A DNA stretch of 64,000 bases from Lingula anatina (taxonomy: Eukaryota > Brachiopoda > Lingulata > Lingulida > Lingulidae), in contig NW_019775474.1 of the NCBI RefSeq assembly GCF_001039355.2, forward strand, positions 135,325 to 199,324, written 5' to 3'. This document shows positions 14,494-28,700 of this stretch, piece by piece. Made by a program: the position numbers and the translations under genes. The notes under the pieces were generated by a model. It was not told where the DNA came from. It saw nothing but the letters and a program-made list of their open reading frames with translations, and searched no databases. The stretch's first letter is position 1, and each line of letters begins with the position of its first letter.

Positions 14494-17400
14494 ATGCCTA
14501 TTGGGCCATTTGGAGAAATTGTGGGTACAACAGGTACCCTAGAAGGTGTTGCAGAAGGTGCTAAGAACTACAAAAGCAATGTTGTGGTTCCAAGAAATCC
14601 TAAAGTTGTTAAACCTGATGAACCTGGATTCAAGGTAATTTGACTTGAGTGTGAATTTTTTAAATGCCGTAGCCAAGGTCTTCTGAAGGTGTTAGTATCC
14701 TCTTGAAAAACATTTTAATATAATATCAAATGGGTGATATGGATTTTGTTGTCAGCTTTTAGCTTAAACTGTTGAATCATCTTGGCATATGACTTCAGAT
14801 TATCAGATATTTCATTATGATCAAGTTAATGTCTGTTTGTTAAGCTACTGTATAAGGGTATACCATAAATTTCAAACATTTAGGCAGAACTAATTTTCTA
14901 TCACAATTCAATCATATAAATTCAACAAAACTGCTCATGTAACTTTGTGTCTGAAATTTCAGATGACACCTTCAATCTACATGTTTCAAATGTCTCTGGA
15001 CACAGAGAAAAAATTAGCTAACACTCATGACATGAGAATCCCTAAGAAAGTGGAACTTTTGGATATGGGAGAGACAACATACCAACTGGTAAGCTAATCA
15101 ATAATTTATGTCCCTTTGTGCAAGTCCTATTCACATTTTTTAAAAGTTAAAATCAAGATCTAATTAAACTCTAATCATGGTGCAATGGTGAAATTGGTGC
15201 AATGAAATTATTTATATACTTGAAAACTAAATGTTTTAAAGATATAGATATTTGTTACTAAGATTAAGTATGAGAAATGTTGATCTTCACATATATTTCA
15301 CTATTAACAGAACAGTGGTTTTGTCTACCTAGTAAATGATCTCTGAAGTATTGAATTCTATACAGTTTTTTCTTATTTCTTCTTTTTTGTATTTTCACAC
15401 TTCAGGTTTCACATGTCTCCATAGATGAGTGCATGTTTCAGCCATTTCCTTCAGAAGTCTTCTTTCAAAATTACAAACCTTTTGAGACCTATGAAATCCC
15501 TTTAGTCCTCAGAAACAATGACAAGGTAAGTTAAAGACAGATGTTAAACAGAGTCTGTTCATGACATCTACATCGTATTTCATTTACACATTATTTCGAA
15601 TATTAAAGCAAACTATTGGTGAGGGCATATCTTGTAAATTAAAAAAAAAGTGACTGATGTTCCGTAACTACTAGGTACTTGTATGTCATTCATTGCATTT
15701 ATTGAGAGATTTAATTCACATGAAAACAATTAAAGAAATGTCTGTTTACAGTTTTATTTTTAATTGTGAAAATACAACAGGTACCCTAATAATGTTCACA
15801 ATGTTATATGTTTGTGCAGGTTCCCAGACTGGTCAAGGTGACCCAGGCAGACTCCCCATACTTCAAGATCATCAGTCCAAATGATGTTGGCCACAAAGTG
15901 GGCCCTGGCCTGCCCCGGACATTCAGGATTCTCTTCACACCTGATCAGATTAAGGTGAGACAATGAACTGAGTCATTTTTGTTTTCCAGTGAAATAGGGA
16001 AATGGTGATAAAAATACCTTGTGGCCCGTGGGTAGAAAAATATATTTAGTCTCATTAGAAGTGATTGATCTTTTCTATTATTTTTAATTTTGTAATCAGC
16101 TCATTAAGTTGTAAAATTTATACAATGCACAATAGATATGTGTGCTAATGAAAAACTTGTTTAGAGAGATGATTCTGAATGCACACTTTTATTTTTGAAA
16201 AATGTTAACAATAACCAAAAAAGAGTTATGTTGGATATTTTAATTTTTAAGGAAAAATATGAAGTATCTTTTTCAAGCAGTTTGCTTAGATATCAGAAAG
16301 TTCTCAGTGTGTAACTCTGTATAGTAGCTGTTTATCAGTTGTAAATTGAACATCTGGATTTTAAAAGTTAACATACTTTGAACCCAGTAACAGAGCAGTC
16401 GTCCTGTTTTCCAGTTATATGATTCTATGTAATCGTGACTTTATTACTCCAGGACTACAACCATGAACTGGTGTGTGTCACAGAAAGAGAAAAATTCATC
16501 GTCCCTGTGAAATGTATAGGGGCCAGAGCTCTCCTGGATTTTCCAGATGAAGTCAATTTTCCTGTCAGTCCAGTGAAGTATCCGTCCACCAAGACGCTTT
16601 TAGTGAGGAACATTGGAAATATGGATGCAAAGTTTGACTTAAAAACAGAAGAGTGAGTGATGCTGTTATCTGTTGGCATAGGCTTTTTTCATTGACAGTT
16701 GAAGAGTTATATACAAGCTGCTTTTACATAAATGTAAACATATTAGATTTTCAGTTGTTTTGAAATCAATCTGGAAGACACCAGTTGCAATATTTAATTA
16801 TGTATAATAAAGTAGAAGGGAAGAGGGAATAAATAATTGTTCATTTATAAAACATACAGAACAGGCGTTCTTATTGGAGCACACAGTTTAAAGAATAGCT
16901 ATAAGCAATGGGTAACATTTTAAAAGTACTTTAATGGTTCTCTTTCAGGCCTTTTAAAGTGAGCCCTCTCAATGGAGTTCTTCCTGTAAATGAAAGCATG
17001 CAAGTGACCATAGAATTCAAGCCAATGACTGTGGGTGACCACTGTAAGGACCTCATATTGCACCTGGACACAGGTAAACTCACTTGTTGTTTTACAGTTT
17101 GCCAGAACATCATCATATCTCTGTCTTTATTTTAATTTGTCTTTATTCTGAAGGTGCATATACAGCATGGCATTGTTTTTAATCATACATTTGTATTACC
17201 CATTTGCTTAAAATGTGAAATTCAATATAGATTGCATTCATAATGTGAAATAAATAAGTTAAACATGATATCTAAAGAGTGACTTTGAATCTCTTTGATT
17301 TGTATTTCCTTTGAAAGATATATATATATATATATATATAATATAATCTCAACTTGTGCAGTAGGTCTGATAGATTTGGTAGATGTTTTATTAATTTTTA

Positions 17401-19702
17401 TTCCCTTCATTCAGGAGAAGACATATATATCAGTTGTTACGGTGCAGCACAAGATGCCAATGTGCGTTTGGACAAGAACTCCATTCGTATAGAAAACACA
17501 TATATCTCCATGGCCAACCAGAGGACCATCACCATCATCAACCGCAGCGATGTGATCGCGCACTTCCACTGGACACAGTTTGCTACACAGCAGGAAGAGG
17601 ACATGCAGAAAATGAGGTAGGAGCAGAGGGTCTGTAAAATGTGTGATATAAAATTCAAGGTAAACATTTTTTTGTTATGTTGTTGTGTGGAAAGGTAGGT
17701 TTAAATCAGTTATAAAGGAAGAAATGGGTCAAACTTGGTGATAGAGTCCAAATATAACTCTATGGCCAGTTTGCTAAATTTGAATCGCAATCTTGATATG
17801 TATGAGACAAATGAAAAAAGTTCAATTAAAATACATATAGATGCAGTAACAGTATGAAAAAAATGAATAAAACAAGTGGAATTTCCAAGTTAAGATATGA
17901 ATGACTTCAAATAAGGTTATAGTAATAATTTTGTTATACTGCTCAAACCAGAAACCAGATAAAAAAGTGAATTAGAAAAAAAAGATTAATGAAGATATGA
18001 AAAAAAATAAAATAAAATATACCACACATGATATTTGACTGAAACCAGAGCTAGTTCAGTTTTTATACCTTGCTGACTTGTTGTTCTTGTCAGGTATTGC
18101 CAGGACCTGGAGAAAGAGGAGATGTCTGAGACTGACAGGTTTCTGGAGGAATGCATCAGTGACCCAACACTCAGAGACAAAATGTCTGTACTTAGTAGGA
18201 CATTCCAGAACAGAAAGAAAGTAAGTAAATATATGTATGTTCAGTACAGTACATGCACAAGGCCAATTGCCTAATTTTATTGTTAAAATACCTGTGTATA
18301 TATACATTCCCCCTAAATTTGGTGTTTTCTGTTAATTTCTGGGATCAAGGAAATATTTATGAATTTTGCTATGTAATTAGATTTTTCAATTATTTGATAA
18401 TAAATTGAATTGGGTAAAGAAATTTCAGTGCTTTTAGTTTTTTGAAGTATATCATCCTGAGCCTTTGGTAAAGATTTTTTTACTTATACTTTTTGTTGAA
18501 TTGGATATTTAGATTAAATTTGAATTATTCATATCACAATACTAATCATGTTATGAATTCATATATGGCACGAAAATTTGAATATTTAACTATATTTTCA
18601 AATACTTTCATCACAAAAATATATCAGAACAGTTTTTAGTTGAACACCCATGTATAAAGATTTATCCTTTTTCCCAGTTGATCGGCAATGACAAGATGCT
18701 GTTCAGTGATAACGTGGTGAGGATAGAGCCAGTGGAAGGGGACATCTGGCCCAACTCCTCCGCAGAGGTCACCATGATCTTCAAACCCGACCAAGCCAAA
18801 AACTACACAAGGACAGCCTTCTGTGACGTCACGGGGCGCGAGTCGCGTCTGCCACTGCGCATCCAGGGGGTCGGCATGGGCCCAAAAGTTCAGTTCTCCT
18901 TCGATGTCCTAGACATGGGGAACATATTTGTGAACTCGACACACAGTTACGAGGTTGTCTTGGCTAATAAAGGGGACATAGATGCCATTTTCACCCTACT
19001 CCCCAATAACAGCATATTTGGGCCCAGGTTTACCTTCAACCCGTCAGAGAGCATTGTAATGCCAGGAGGGCACCAGGCAATCCAGATCACATTCAACAGT
19101 CCAATCCTAGGGGACTTTCAGGAAGACTTCTATTTTCAAGTGGATGGGCAACCTGAGAAGCTGAAACTTACTTTTAGGTATGTTGTGATTTTGTCTTCAT
19201 TAAATAGACATGGAAAAACTTGTCACATTTGTAAATTCATGACGTTTTTTATAAATTTAAAATTTAAGAAGCACTAATAGAAGTAACTGTTTTTTTTTTT
19301 TTTTTTTTTTNAAACTTGTCACATTTGTAAATTCATGACGTTTTTTATAAATTTAAAATTTAAGAAGTACTAATAGAAGTAACTTTTTTTTTTTTTTTTT
19401 TTTTTTGTCTGATTCTGATATTCCTGATTTGCATCATGTATGTTATTATAACCCATGATCACAATTTCCATTACAGTGGCTCAGTGATTGGCCCAACCTT
19501 CCACTTTGATGTGCCAAAACTGGAGTTTGGAACAATCTCCTACGGCTTTGTGAATACGCGTCACTGCACCCTGGTGAACACTGCTCTGGTGCCCATGACC
19601 TTTAACCTGCGTGTTCCTGGTGATGGGATAAGTGACAGCATCTCCAGTCTCAGTGACTATGACAGTAACTATAGTGAGGCGGGCTCCATGCTGCCACCTA
19701 AG
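14494..19702 (+). CDS. HYDIN: HYDIN exons 1-10 (residues 1-634), N-terminal ASH repeats
   Basis: Exons: 14494-14634 (coding part; acceptor ends 14468), 14963-15088, 15406-15525, 15820-15954, 16453-16652, 16949-17073, 17415-17616, 18094-18220, 18678-19177 and 19477-19702. Phases agree across every junction. The ATG is chosen because it opens the exon that leads in frame into the conserved MTPSIYMFQMSLDTEKKLAN segment. Beta-rich ASH/MSP-type modules are marked by VNFPVSPVKYPSTKTLLVRN, ATQQEEDMQKMRYCQDLEKE (a conserved acidic linker), WPNSSAEVTMIF, LDMGNIFVNSTHSY and LEFGTISYGF. Exon 9 (500 bp) is the largest exon in the gene. The intron after exon 9 contains an N with a short duplication (19215-19406) that does not touch coding sequence. 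Confidence 0.92.
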
Positions 19703-22700
19703 GTAAAAATATACAGTGTTTTCTTATAGTGGTTAATAATGGTAATAGAAATTGCTTGTAATGTTTTTGAAATTGACTTTCGATGAGCAAGACGAGAGAG
19801 CAATAGAGAGGGAGAGAGACCCAGTTGTACTTGCAGTGCATTCAAAATATTTCTACTAAAATTTAATTTGATCTGTGATCTTCTAAATACTCAGCTTTGT
19901 TCAATTACTGGCCACTATTTCTGTTTGGGTCAGTCAGTTATTAAGTCCTGGTGTCCCATTGAGCTAGTTGGCTTTAAAATTTTTGGAACAGACTTACTTT
20001 TAAGGCAAGCAAAAGAATTTGTCAAAAGAAAAAAAAAAAGAATAAAAAATTCAGCAAAGAGTGAATTTAAAAGAAAAACAATGTAAATGTTCTCCAGGAA
20101 TTTGAGGTGGTCCCCAGCACTGGTACCCTGCAGCCCCAGAGTGAGGTCCGTATCCAGGTGAATGTCACCTCAAACACTGTGAAGAAATACGACATGGCCT
20201 TGGTGGTGGATGTGGATGGGGTCGGGGATGAGGTGGTCTCTCTGCCCATCACAGCCAGGTAGGTATTGTGAGAACTTTTTTTATGGCAGCCCTGGAGCCA
20301 AAAGAATTGTCAACAATATATATTTGCCAACACTGATTCTGATTCTGTCTGGTTGTATTTTTTTTTCTTTTTACAGAATTTGGTTTGAAGTACATCTTGT
20401 TGAATTTAGAATATAAAAATTTCAAAACTTATGCTCAGACTACTTTATTTATTTTTAAAAATGTTTTTCTTATTGTTGTGATGGTTTTTGTTTCTTTTAA
20501 ATTTCTTCTTTTTTTAAATGTATTTTACCACCATCACTATAATATTTAAAACCAATATTTTGAAAGATTTTCACTTACCATCTATTTACTGTACAATTCC
20601 AGGTGTGTTGTACCACCAATCACAGTGTTAACACCAATCCTGGACTATGGTCGCTGTTTCCTGCGCCACCCGTATGAGCGTTATGTGAAACTCCACAACG
20701 ACACAGACCTGCCAGCCAAGTATGAGCTGTTGGTGCAGCAGGTGGATGAGATGACCACCATATTTTACCACAGCCCTCAGCCCAAGGTCAGTATCATCTA
20801 ACTCATGAAAGATCATTAGCGCATTTTAAACTGACTTGTTGAATGTTTTATAATCTGACTCATTTTGAGTGATCATGGTGCTGGGCTGTTGATAAGCGAA
20901 GAAAATACTTGACTTGTTGACACATGTTGTCATTCCTCTTATTTAATACATTTACGAAGCATAGCTGTTGTTGTTTTGTAATTTTTTTTTATTAAACAGA
21001 GCAAAAATATTGGTGTTTTTGCTGTGATTATTTGCAAATTTTTATGGATTCAATTTCTGAACTTACACTGCTAGGACTTAGACTACATTGAAATGGAGTC
21101 AAGGAAATGTGTGTACTCTACATCGCAGCTTGATGTCTAGTAATTGTTACTAGCTTAGATATTTAATTCTTTGTCTGTTCTCAGGGAATCCTTGCACCCA
21201 ACTCTGTTATGGATGTCCCCCTGATTATAGAGCCCCAAGGACTGGAGGAACTGGAGTGTGTGGCTCTCTTCCTCATATTTGGCAGTGGAGAGGTGCCATT
21301 GGTAAGTTATAATGTTGATTATTATATAATAATCCACAGCATGAATACAACTGAAGTGCTTATCATATTTTATGACTTCATTTTGAAGTTTGGAGATTTT
21401 GATGTCATAAAATATGGCACATTTTCAGGTTTTAGAATTTTTTAAATCTTGTTTCTTTTTTAAGTTTTCATTTTTATTCAAAATTTAGATTTTGACTAAA
21501 AATGATATTTTTTAATCGTAATTTTGAAAACAGTTTTAAATATGTAAAATATGTTTTTTAATCTTTTCTGTCCACCAGCCTGTCCAGTTGATATGTATAG
21601 GAGAGGGTCCTGTCGTCCATGTGACTCCACTACAACTGGACTGGGGTCAAATGCCTGTACTGACCGATGTCTCCAAGACAATAAAGCTGTCCAATGAGTC
21701 ACTTATTCCAGCCAAATTCACTGCTCATATGGTAAGGGTAGTATAATCCACTTTGAAGAAAATCTTTTGATTCATTCTGGTAGTATGCTGGCTCCACACA
21801 TTAAAAAAATGAAAGATCTTTCCATCTCTATTTTATCATTGCATTAGTCTTTTAACATAGTCATAAAGTGTCTATCATCATTTTCATTATTATTAAAGAA
21901 TATTTCATATCTCTTCAAATTTTATGAAATAAGTTTTGATTTGTCATCATCATTATACAGGTCCGTCCTAATTCCAACTGGTGCGTGGAGCCAAGAGAGG
22001 GTGAGATTCCTGCAGAAGAGGTCCTAGAGCTCACGGTCACAGCCAACCTGGACGACTGTGTCCGGTTCCAGGATAAGTTACAGGTCAATTTCCTAGAGGG
22101 ACAGTCCAGAACTATTCCAGTTACTGGCTATGGCTATGGCACCACCATAGCCACAGACCCTCCCATGGCTGAGGGGGTCAACCTGGGACCTTACTTCAGG
22201 TAAATTAATCACCAAAGCTCTGGAAAGACTTTTCTTTGTCAGTAATGAGAAAAAAACATACTCTTTTGAAACTTCATTGATACTCTTTTGAAACTTCATT
22301 GAAAATTCATGTGTTGTTTTATTGGGATCACCTTTGAGATAAACAATTTTTTCTATTTGTTCTTTCAGTAAGAACCCTTGCCGCAAGGTGTTCAGACTGA
22401 CCAACAAAGGGCGTCGCCTCCAACAGCTTGTGTGGACCACCGAGGGCTACTCTCTCCTTCGTGCCAAAAGAGACACGGTTGAACCAGACACCAAGGATGT
22501 CAGATACAAGAACATGCCCCCAGCCCCTGAGCCCTGGCAGCCCATCTTCAAGCTGACTCCAGCCAGGATTGAACTGGTCCCTGGGGAGAGCCAGGATGTG
22601 GTGCTGGAGGGATATGTTGACATGTACGTAGATAATTACAGAACAGAAATAGGAATGAGTTTGTCCTTGGAGCTAGTTTGAAAAGGTTTACTTGGGAATA

Positions 22701-25700
22701 TCTTTTTGGGATTCTCTTTTTCAGTTAGGCTACTCCAATAAGTTTGTTTGATAAGATTTTATAGAAATGTGTTGAATTTTAAGTACATCAAGTGTTAGTA
22801 TACTAAAAAAAAAAAAAAAAAAAAAAGAAAATCAAATGCCCAACTTAGGAGTAAGTCTTAGAATGATCAAGATGTTATTGGCATTTGAATTAAAAGTTGT
22901 ATCACTGATTATGCCATTTCAGGCTTCATGTTCACAAATATTTTGTTATGTTCTCATATTGATAATGCCATTTCAGGCCTCAAAATGTCCATGAGACACT
23001 ACTCTGTCATGCTATCATAGGCCGTAGTGGTGGCAAGGAGCTGATCATGAGGGTGGACATTAGGGCAGAGTTCATCAGCCCATTGCTGGATTTCTCCTCC
23101 AGAAATGTGTTCTTCAGGGTGGACAAGGTGAGTGCAGGCTTCTAGTTTATTTTCAACTACTCTGGCTTTGAAAGTTGTTTGAAATATTGTAGATAGTTCT
23201 GTCAAGAAAAAGGATGCATGTTTATAACAATAAGTTTGTTATGTATGTTTTTATGAATGTAGTGGTCTTGTTCTTCTTGGTGTCTTTGTGCTGAAACATT
23301 TTTAATTGTCTGAAAAGGAAAAAAAAGTGCCCATTTCTTAGCATCTTGATGAGGAGTAAAGGAATAGCATTTCCTTGCATGACAAGATAATGTAAAGTTA
23401 TATCAATTATTATCTTTCTTCAGCATCCAGAGGAAGAACTGAGTCTCCAGACCCAGGACTTTACCCTCAGCAATGTGTCTAGCCTTCCACTGAACGTCAT
23501 GCTGGGCCTCAAGTATCCATTTCAGCTGGTCATCAGAGAAGGACAGGATAAGAAGATCTGCTCTGAGATGGTGGGTTAATAACTGCTTATAATTTTTCTC
23601 AAAAGATTATTAGGTTATTGTTATCAATTGAGATAATATGTTTCAATATATCATGGTTTAGCATTACTGACTTTTAGTGGTGTGTTTTTTATGACTATAA
23701 AAACTCTAAAAACAGTGATTTGAAAATTGGTTATTGATATAGACTCTGTGTAGTAATGGAAAAAGTATTCTTTATTGAGCAGAATTTTAAAAAAGAAGTT
23801 TAGACAGTTGCAAGATTGTGCATTAAATGTTCAAAATCAGGTTACAGTAAATTCAGCTGTGGTCATGACAAGGGGAAGGGTTTTACTCCTTCATTAGATT
23901 GTTGGCCTCCACTCGTGTTTTTGTGATTAATGACCTTATAACTAAATTCCAATGCTTTCCATATCAGATTCTTCAAATAAGTAGAGAGTTCTGTAAACCG
24001 GACTTAAGTTTGTTCAGAGCTGAACTTACCCTGCTTACTCCCTGGCACAGTTCAGTTAAAAAGATCTCTTCCTTGCAGGAGATGAGCCTTGCCATAGGGG
24101 AGTCTCAGACCATCAGAATCCAGTTTGATCCCTCCTACAAGGATGATTTCCACATTCGTACTGCGGAGGAAGTGCTGACAGTGGCCTACAAAGAACACCC
24201 ACATGTGGTAAATATGATGAACAGCATATTTGCCAAATAAAAAAATTGAGTCATTAGTGCATTATAATGGGCTACTGTTACTTGTACATTTTCACTTCTT
24301 TTCATGTGCACTTTGTGACTTTAATGAGGAGATACTGGAATTGCTCTACATATTAAAGTATTTGATTATTTATACAATGTTCTAGAAATGCATTTCTTTT
24401 CCATGTATGGTTCTGTTGTAGAAAATGCTGAAAAAGTTATATTGATTTAGCTTTTTTATTTTTGTTGCAAAATGATGGTGGTTTGTTCATGAATAACTGA
24501 AACATCTATATGCATTTAACCTATCCATCCATCCATCCATTCATCTCTAGGACTACATCGCCCTGAGAGGAGAAGTCTACTTTCCCAACTTAGAATTTGA
24601 GAAGAGTGTAATAAACTTTGGCTGTATCCTGAATGACACAGAGGTCACACGGTACGTCAACATCACCAACAACAGCCCTATGGAGGTCAAATACAAGTGG
24701 TGTTTCCTCATTGGTGATGAGCCTTGCACAGTTTTCCACAAGCGTCAGACTGTCACTCACCAGGTCATAGGGGAGGAGCTTGAAGAGTACTATGAGGAAG
24801 GTCAGAGTCAAGGTCGCTCCAGCCAAGGTGAAGGTCAGCCAGAGGGTCAAGGCCAGCAAGTTGAAGTGGAAATTCAGGACTCAGAGCAGTATGCTCAAGA
24901 GTTGGAAGAGTCAAGACAAGAAGAGAAGGTAAGAGAGATTCAGAGTAAATGGGTCCTGTTTCTTTTTTCGAATTATTTTGAAAACTAATTATTANGGGGA
25001 TGAGGTGGTCTCTCTGCCCATCACAGCCAGGTAGGTATTGTGAGAACTGTTTTTATGGCAGCCCTGGAGCCCAAAGAATTGTCAACAATATATATTTGCC
25101 AACACTGATTCTGATTCTGTCTGGTTGTATTTTTTTTTTTTTTTTACAGAATTTGATTTGAAGTACATCTTGTTGAATTTAGAATATAAAAATTTCAAAA
25201 GTTATGCTCAGACTACTTTATTTATTTTTTAAAATGTTTTTCTTATTGTTGTGATGGTTTTTGTTTCTTTTAAATTTTTTTCTTTTTTAAAAAATGTATT
25301 TTACCACCATCACTATAATATTTAAAACCAATATTTTGAACAATTTTCACTTACCATCTATTTACTGTACAATTCCAGGTGTGTTGTACCACCAATCACA
25401 GTGTTAACACCAATCCTGGACTATGGCCGCTGTTTCCTGCGCCACCCGTATGAGCGCTATGTGAAACTCCACAATGACACAGACCTGCCAGCCAAGTATG
25501 AGCTGTTGGTGCAGCAGGTGGATGAGATGACCACCATATTTTACCACAGCCCTCAGCCCAAGGTCAGTATCATCTAACTCATGAAAGATCATTAGCGCAT
25601 TTTAAACTGACTTGTTGAATGTTTTATAATCTGACTCATTTTGAGTGATCATGGTGCTGGGCTGTTGATAAGCGAAGAAGATACTCGACTTGTTGACACA

Positions 25701-28700
25701 TGTTGTCATTCTTCTTATTTAATACATTTACGAAGCATAGCTGTTGTTGTTTTGTAATTTTTTTTTTTATTAAACAGTGCAAAATTATTGGTGTTTTTGC
25801 TGTGATTCTTTGCAAATTTTTATGGATTCAATTTCTGAACTTACAATGCTAGGACTTAGACCACATTGAAATGGAGTCAAGGAAATGTGTGTACTATACA
25901 TCGCAGCTTGATGTCAAGTAATTGTTACTAGCTTATATATTTAATTCTTTGTCTGTTCTCAGGGAATCCTTGCACCCAACTCTGTTATGGATGTCCCTCT
26001 GATTATAGAGCCCCAAGGACTGGAGGAACTGGAGTGTGTGGCTCTCTTCCTCATATTTGGCAGCGGAGAGGTTCCATTGGTAAGTTATAATGTCGATTAT
26101 TATATAATAAGCCACAGCACGATTGAAACTGAAGTGCTTATCATATTTTATGACTTCATTTTGAAGTTTGGAGATTTTGATGTCATAAAGTATTGCGCAT
26201 TTTCAGGTTTTAGGATGTTCTTTTTCTTGTTTTCTTTTTAAAGTTTAAAAAAATTAAGATTTTGACTAAAAATGATATTTTCTAGTTGTCATTTTGAAGA
26301 CAGTTTTTAAAAAAAATATTTTAAAATATGTAAAATATGTTTTTTAATCTTTTCTGTCCACCAGCCTGTCCAGTTGATATGTATAGGAGAGGGTCCTGTC
26401 GTCCATGTGACTCCACTACAACTGGACTGGGGTCAAATGCCTGTACTGACCGATGTCTCCAAGACAATAAAGCTGTCCAATGAGTCACTTATTCCAGCCA
26501 AATTCACTGCTCATATGGTAAGTTTAGTATGATCCTCCTCAAATAAGATCTTTGATATGATTTTAATACTATTGGTACAAATGCATCAAAGATCCTTCTT
26601 TTGTTCATTTCATTTAAACCAAATTGAAATTTTCTTTTTGTTTAATTCTTACTTTTGCAATGTTGAATTGATGCTTTGCTGCAATAAAAAATCAGATGTT
26701 TTTTATCGTGGAACTTCAGCTTAATGTTTCCATCCCCATGTAATTATTGTGACTTTCTTTTGTAAGGAATTGATCATTATTATCATTGTTATTTAAATAT
26801 TAAATATTTAACATTTTTAATTTTATTAAATTATTTTTGATTTCATATCAATATATTTCAGGTCCGTCCTAATTCCAACTGGTGCGTGGAGCCAAGAGAA
26901 GGCGAGATTCCTGCAGAAGAGGTCCTAGAGCTCACAGTCACAGCTAACCTGGACGACTGTGTCCGGTTCCAGGACAAGCTACAGGTCAATTTCCTGGAGG
27001 GCCAGTCCAGAACTATCCCAGTTACTGGCTATGGCTACGGCACCACCATAGCCACAGACCCTCCCATGGCTGAGGGGGTCAACCTGGGACCTTACTTCAG
27101 GTAAATTAATCACCAAAGCTATGCAATGAGTTTTCTTCATCTTTAATGAGAAAAAAACATATTCTTGAACTTTCATTGAAAAGTCATGTGTTGTGTTATT
27201 GGCCTCACCCCAGTGATAAACAAGCTTTTGCATTTGTTCTTTCAGTAAGAACCCTTGCCGCAAGGTGTTCAGACTGACCAACAAAGGGCGTCGTCTCCAA
27301 CAGCTTGTGTGGACCACGGAGGGCTACTCTCTCCTTCGTGCCAAAAGAGACACAGTTGAACCAGACACCAAGGATGTCAGATACAAGAACATGCCCCCAG
27401 CCCCTGAGCCCTGGCAGCCCATCTTCAAGCTGACTCCAGCCAGGATTGAACTGGTCCCTGGGGAGAGCCAGGATGTGGTGCTGGAGGGATATGTTGACAT
27501 GTACGTAGATAATTACAAAACAGAAATAGGAATGAGTTTATCCTCGAAGCTTGTTTGAAAAGGATTATTAGGGAATATGTGGATTCTCTTTTTCAGTTGG
27601 GCTACTCCAATAAATTTGTTTGATAAGATTTTATAGAAATGTGTTGAATTTTAAGTACATCAAGTGTTAGTATACTAAAAAAAAAAAAAAAAGAAAATCA
27701 AATGCCTAACTTAGGAGTAAGTCTTAGAATGATCAAGATGTTATTGGCATTTGAATTGTTGTATCACTGATTATGCCATTTCAGGCTTCATGTTCACAAA
27801 TATTTTGTTATGTTCTCATATTGATAATGCCATTTCAGGCCTCAAAATGTCCATGAGACCCTCCTCTGTCATGCTATCATTGGCCGTAGTGGTGGCAAGG
27901 AGCTGATCATGAGGGTGGACATTAGGGCAGAGTTCATCAGCCCATTGCTGGATTTCTCCTCCAGAAATGTGTTCTTCAGGGTGGACAAGGTGAGTGCCGG
28001 CTTCTAGTTTATTTTCAACTACTCTGGCTTTGAAAGTTGTTTGAAATATTGTAGATAGTTCTGTCAAGAAAAAGGATGCATGTTTATAACAATAAGTTTG
28101 TTATGTATGTTTTTATGAATGTAGTGGTCTTGTTCTTCTTGGTGTCTTTGTGCTGAAACATTTTTAATTGTCTGAAAAGGGAAAAAAGTGCCCCCCATTT
28201 TTTAGCATCTTGATGAGGAGTAAAGGAATAGCATTTCCTTGCATGACAAGATAATGTAAAGTTATATCAATTATTATCTTTCTTCAGCATCCAGAGGAAG
28301 AACTGAGTCTCCAGACCCAGGACTTTACCCTCAGCAATGTGTCCAGCCTTCCACTGACCATCATGCTGGGCCTCAAGTATCCATTTCAGCTGATCATCAG
28401 AGAAGGACAGGATAAGAAGATCTGCTCTGAGATGGTGGGTTAATAACTGTTTATAATTTGATTATTAGGTTATTATTATCAATTGAGGTAATATGTTTCA
28501 ATATATCATGGTTTAGTATTACTGACTTTTAGTGGTGTGTTTTTTACGACCATAACAACTCTAAAAACAGTGAATTGAAAATTGGTTATTGACACAGACT
28601 CTGTGTAATAATGGAAAATTATTCTTCATTGAGTAGAATTTTAGAAAATTAGTTAAGACAGTTGCAAGGTAATGCATTAAATGTTCAAAATCAGATGACA

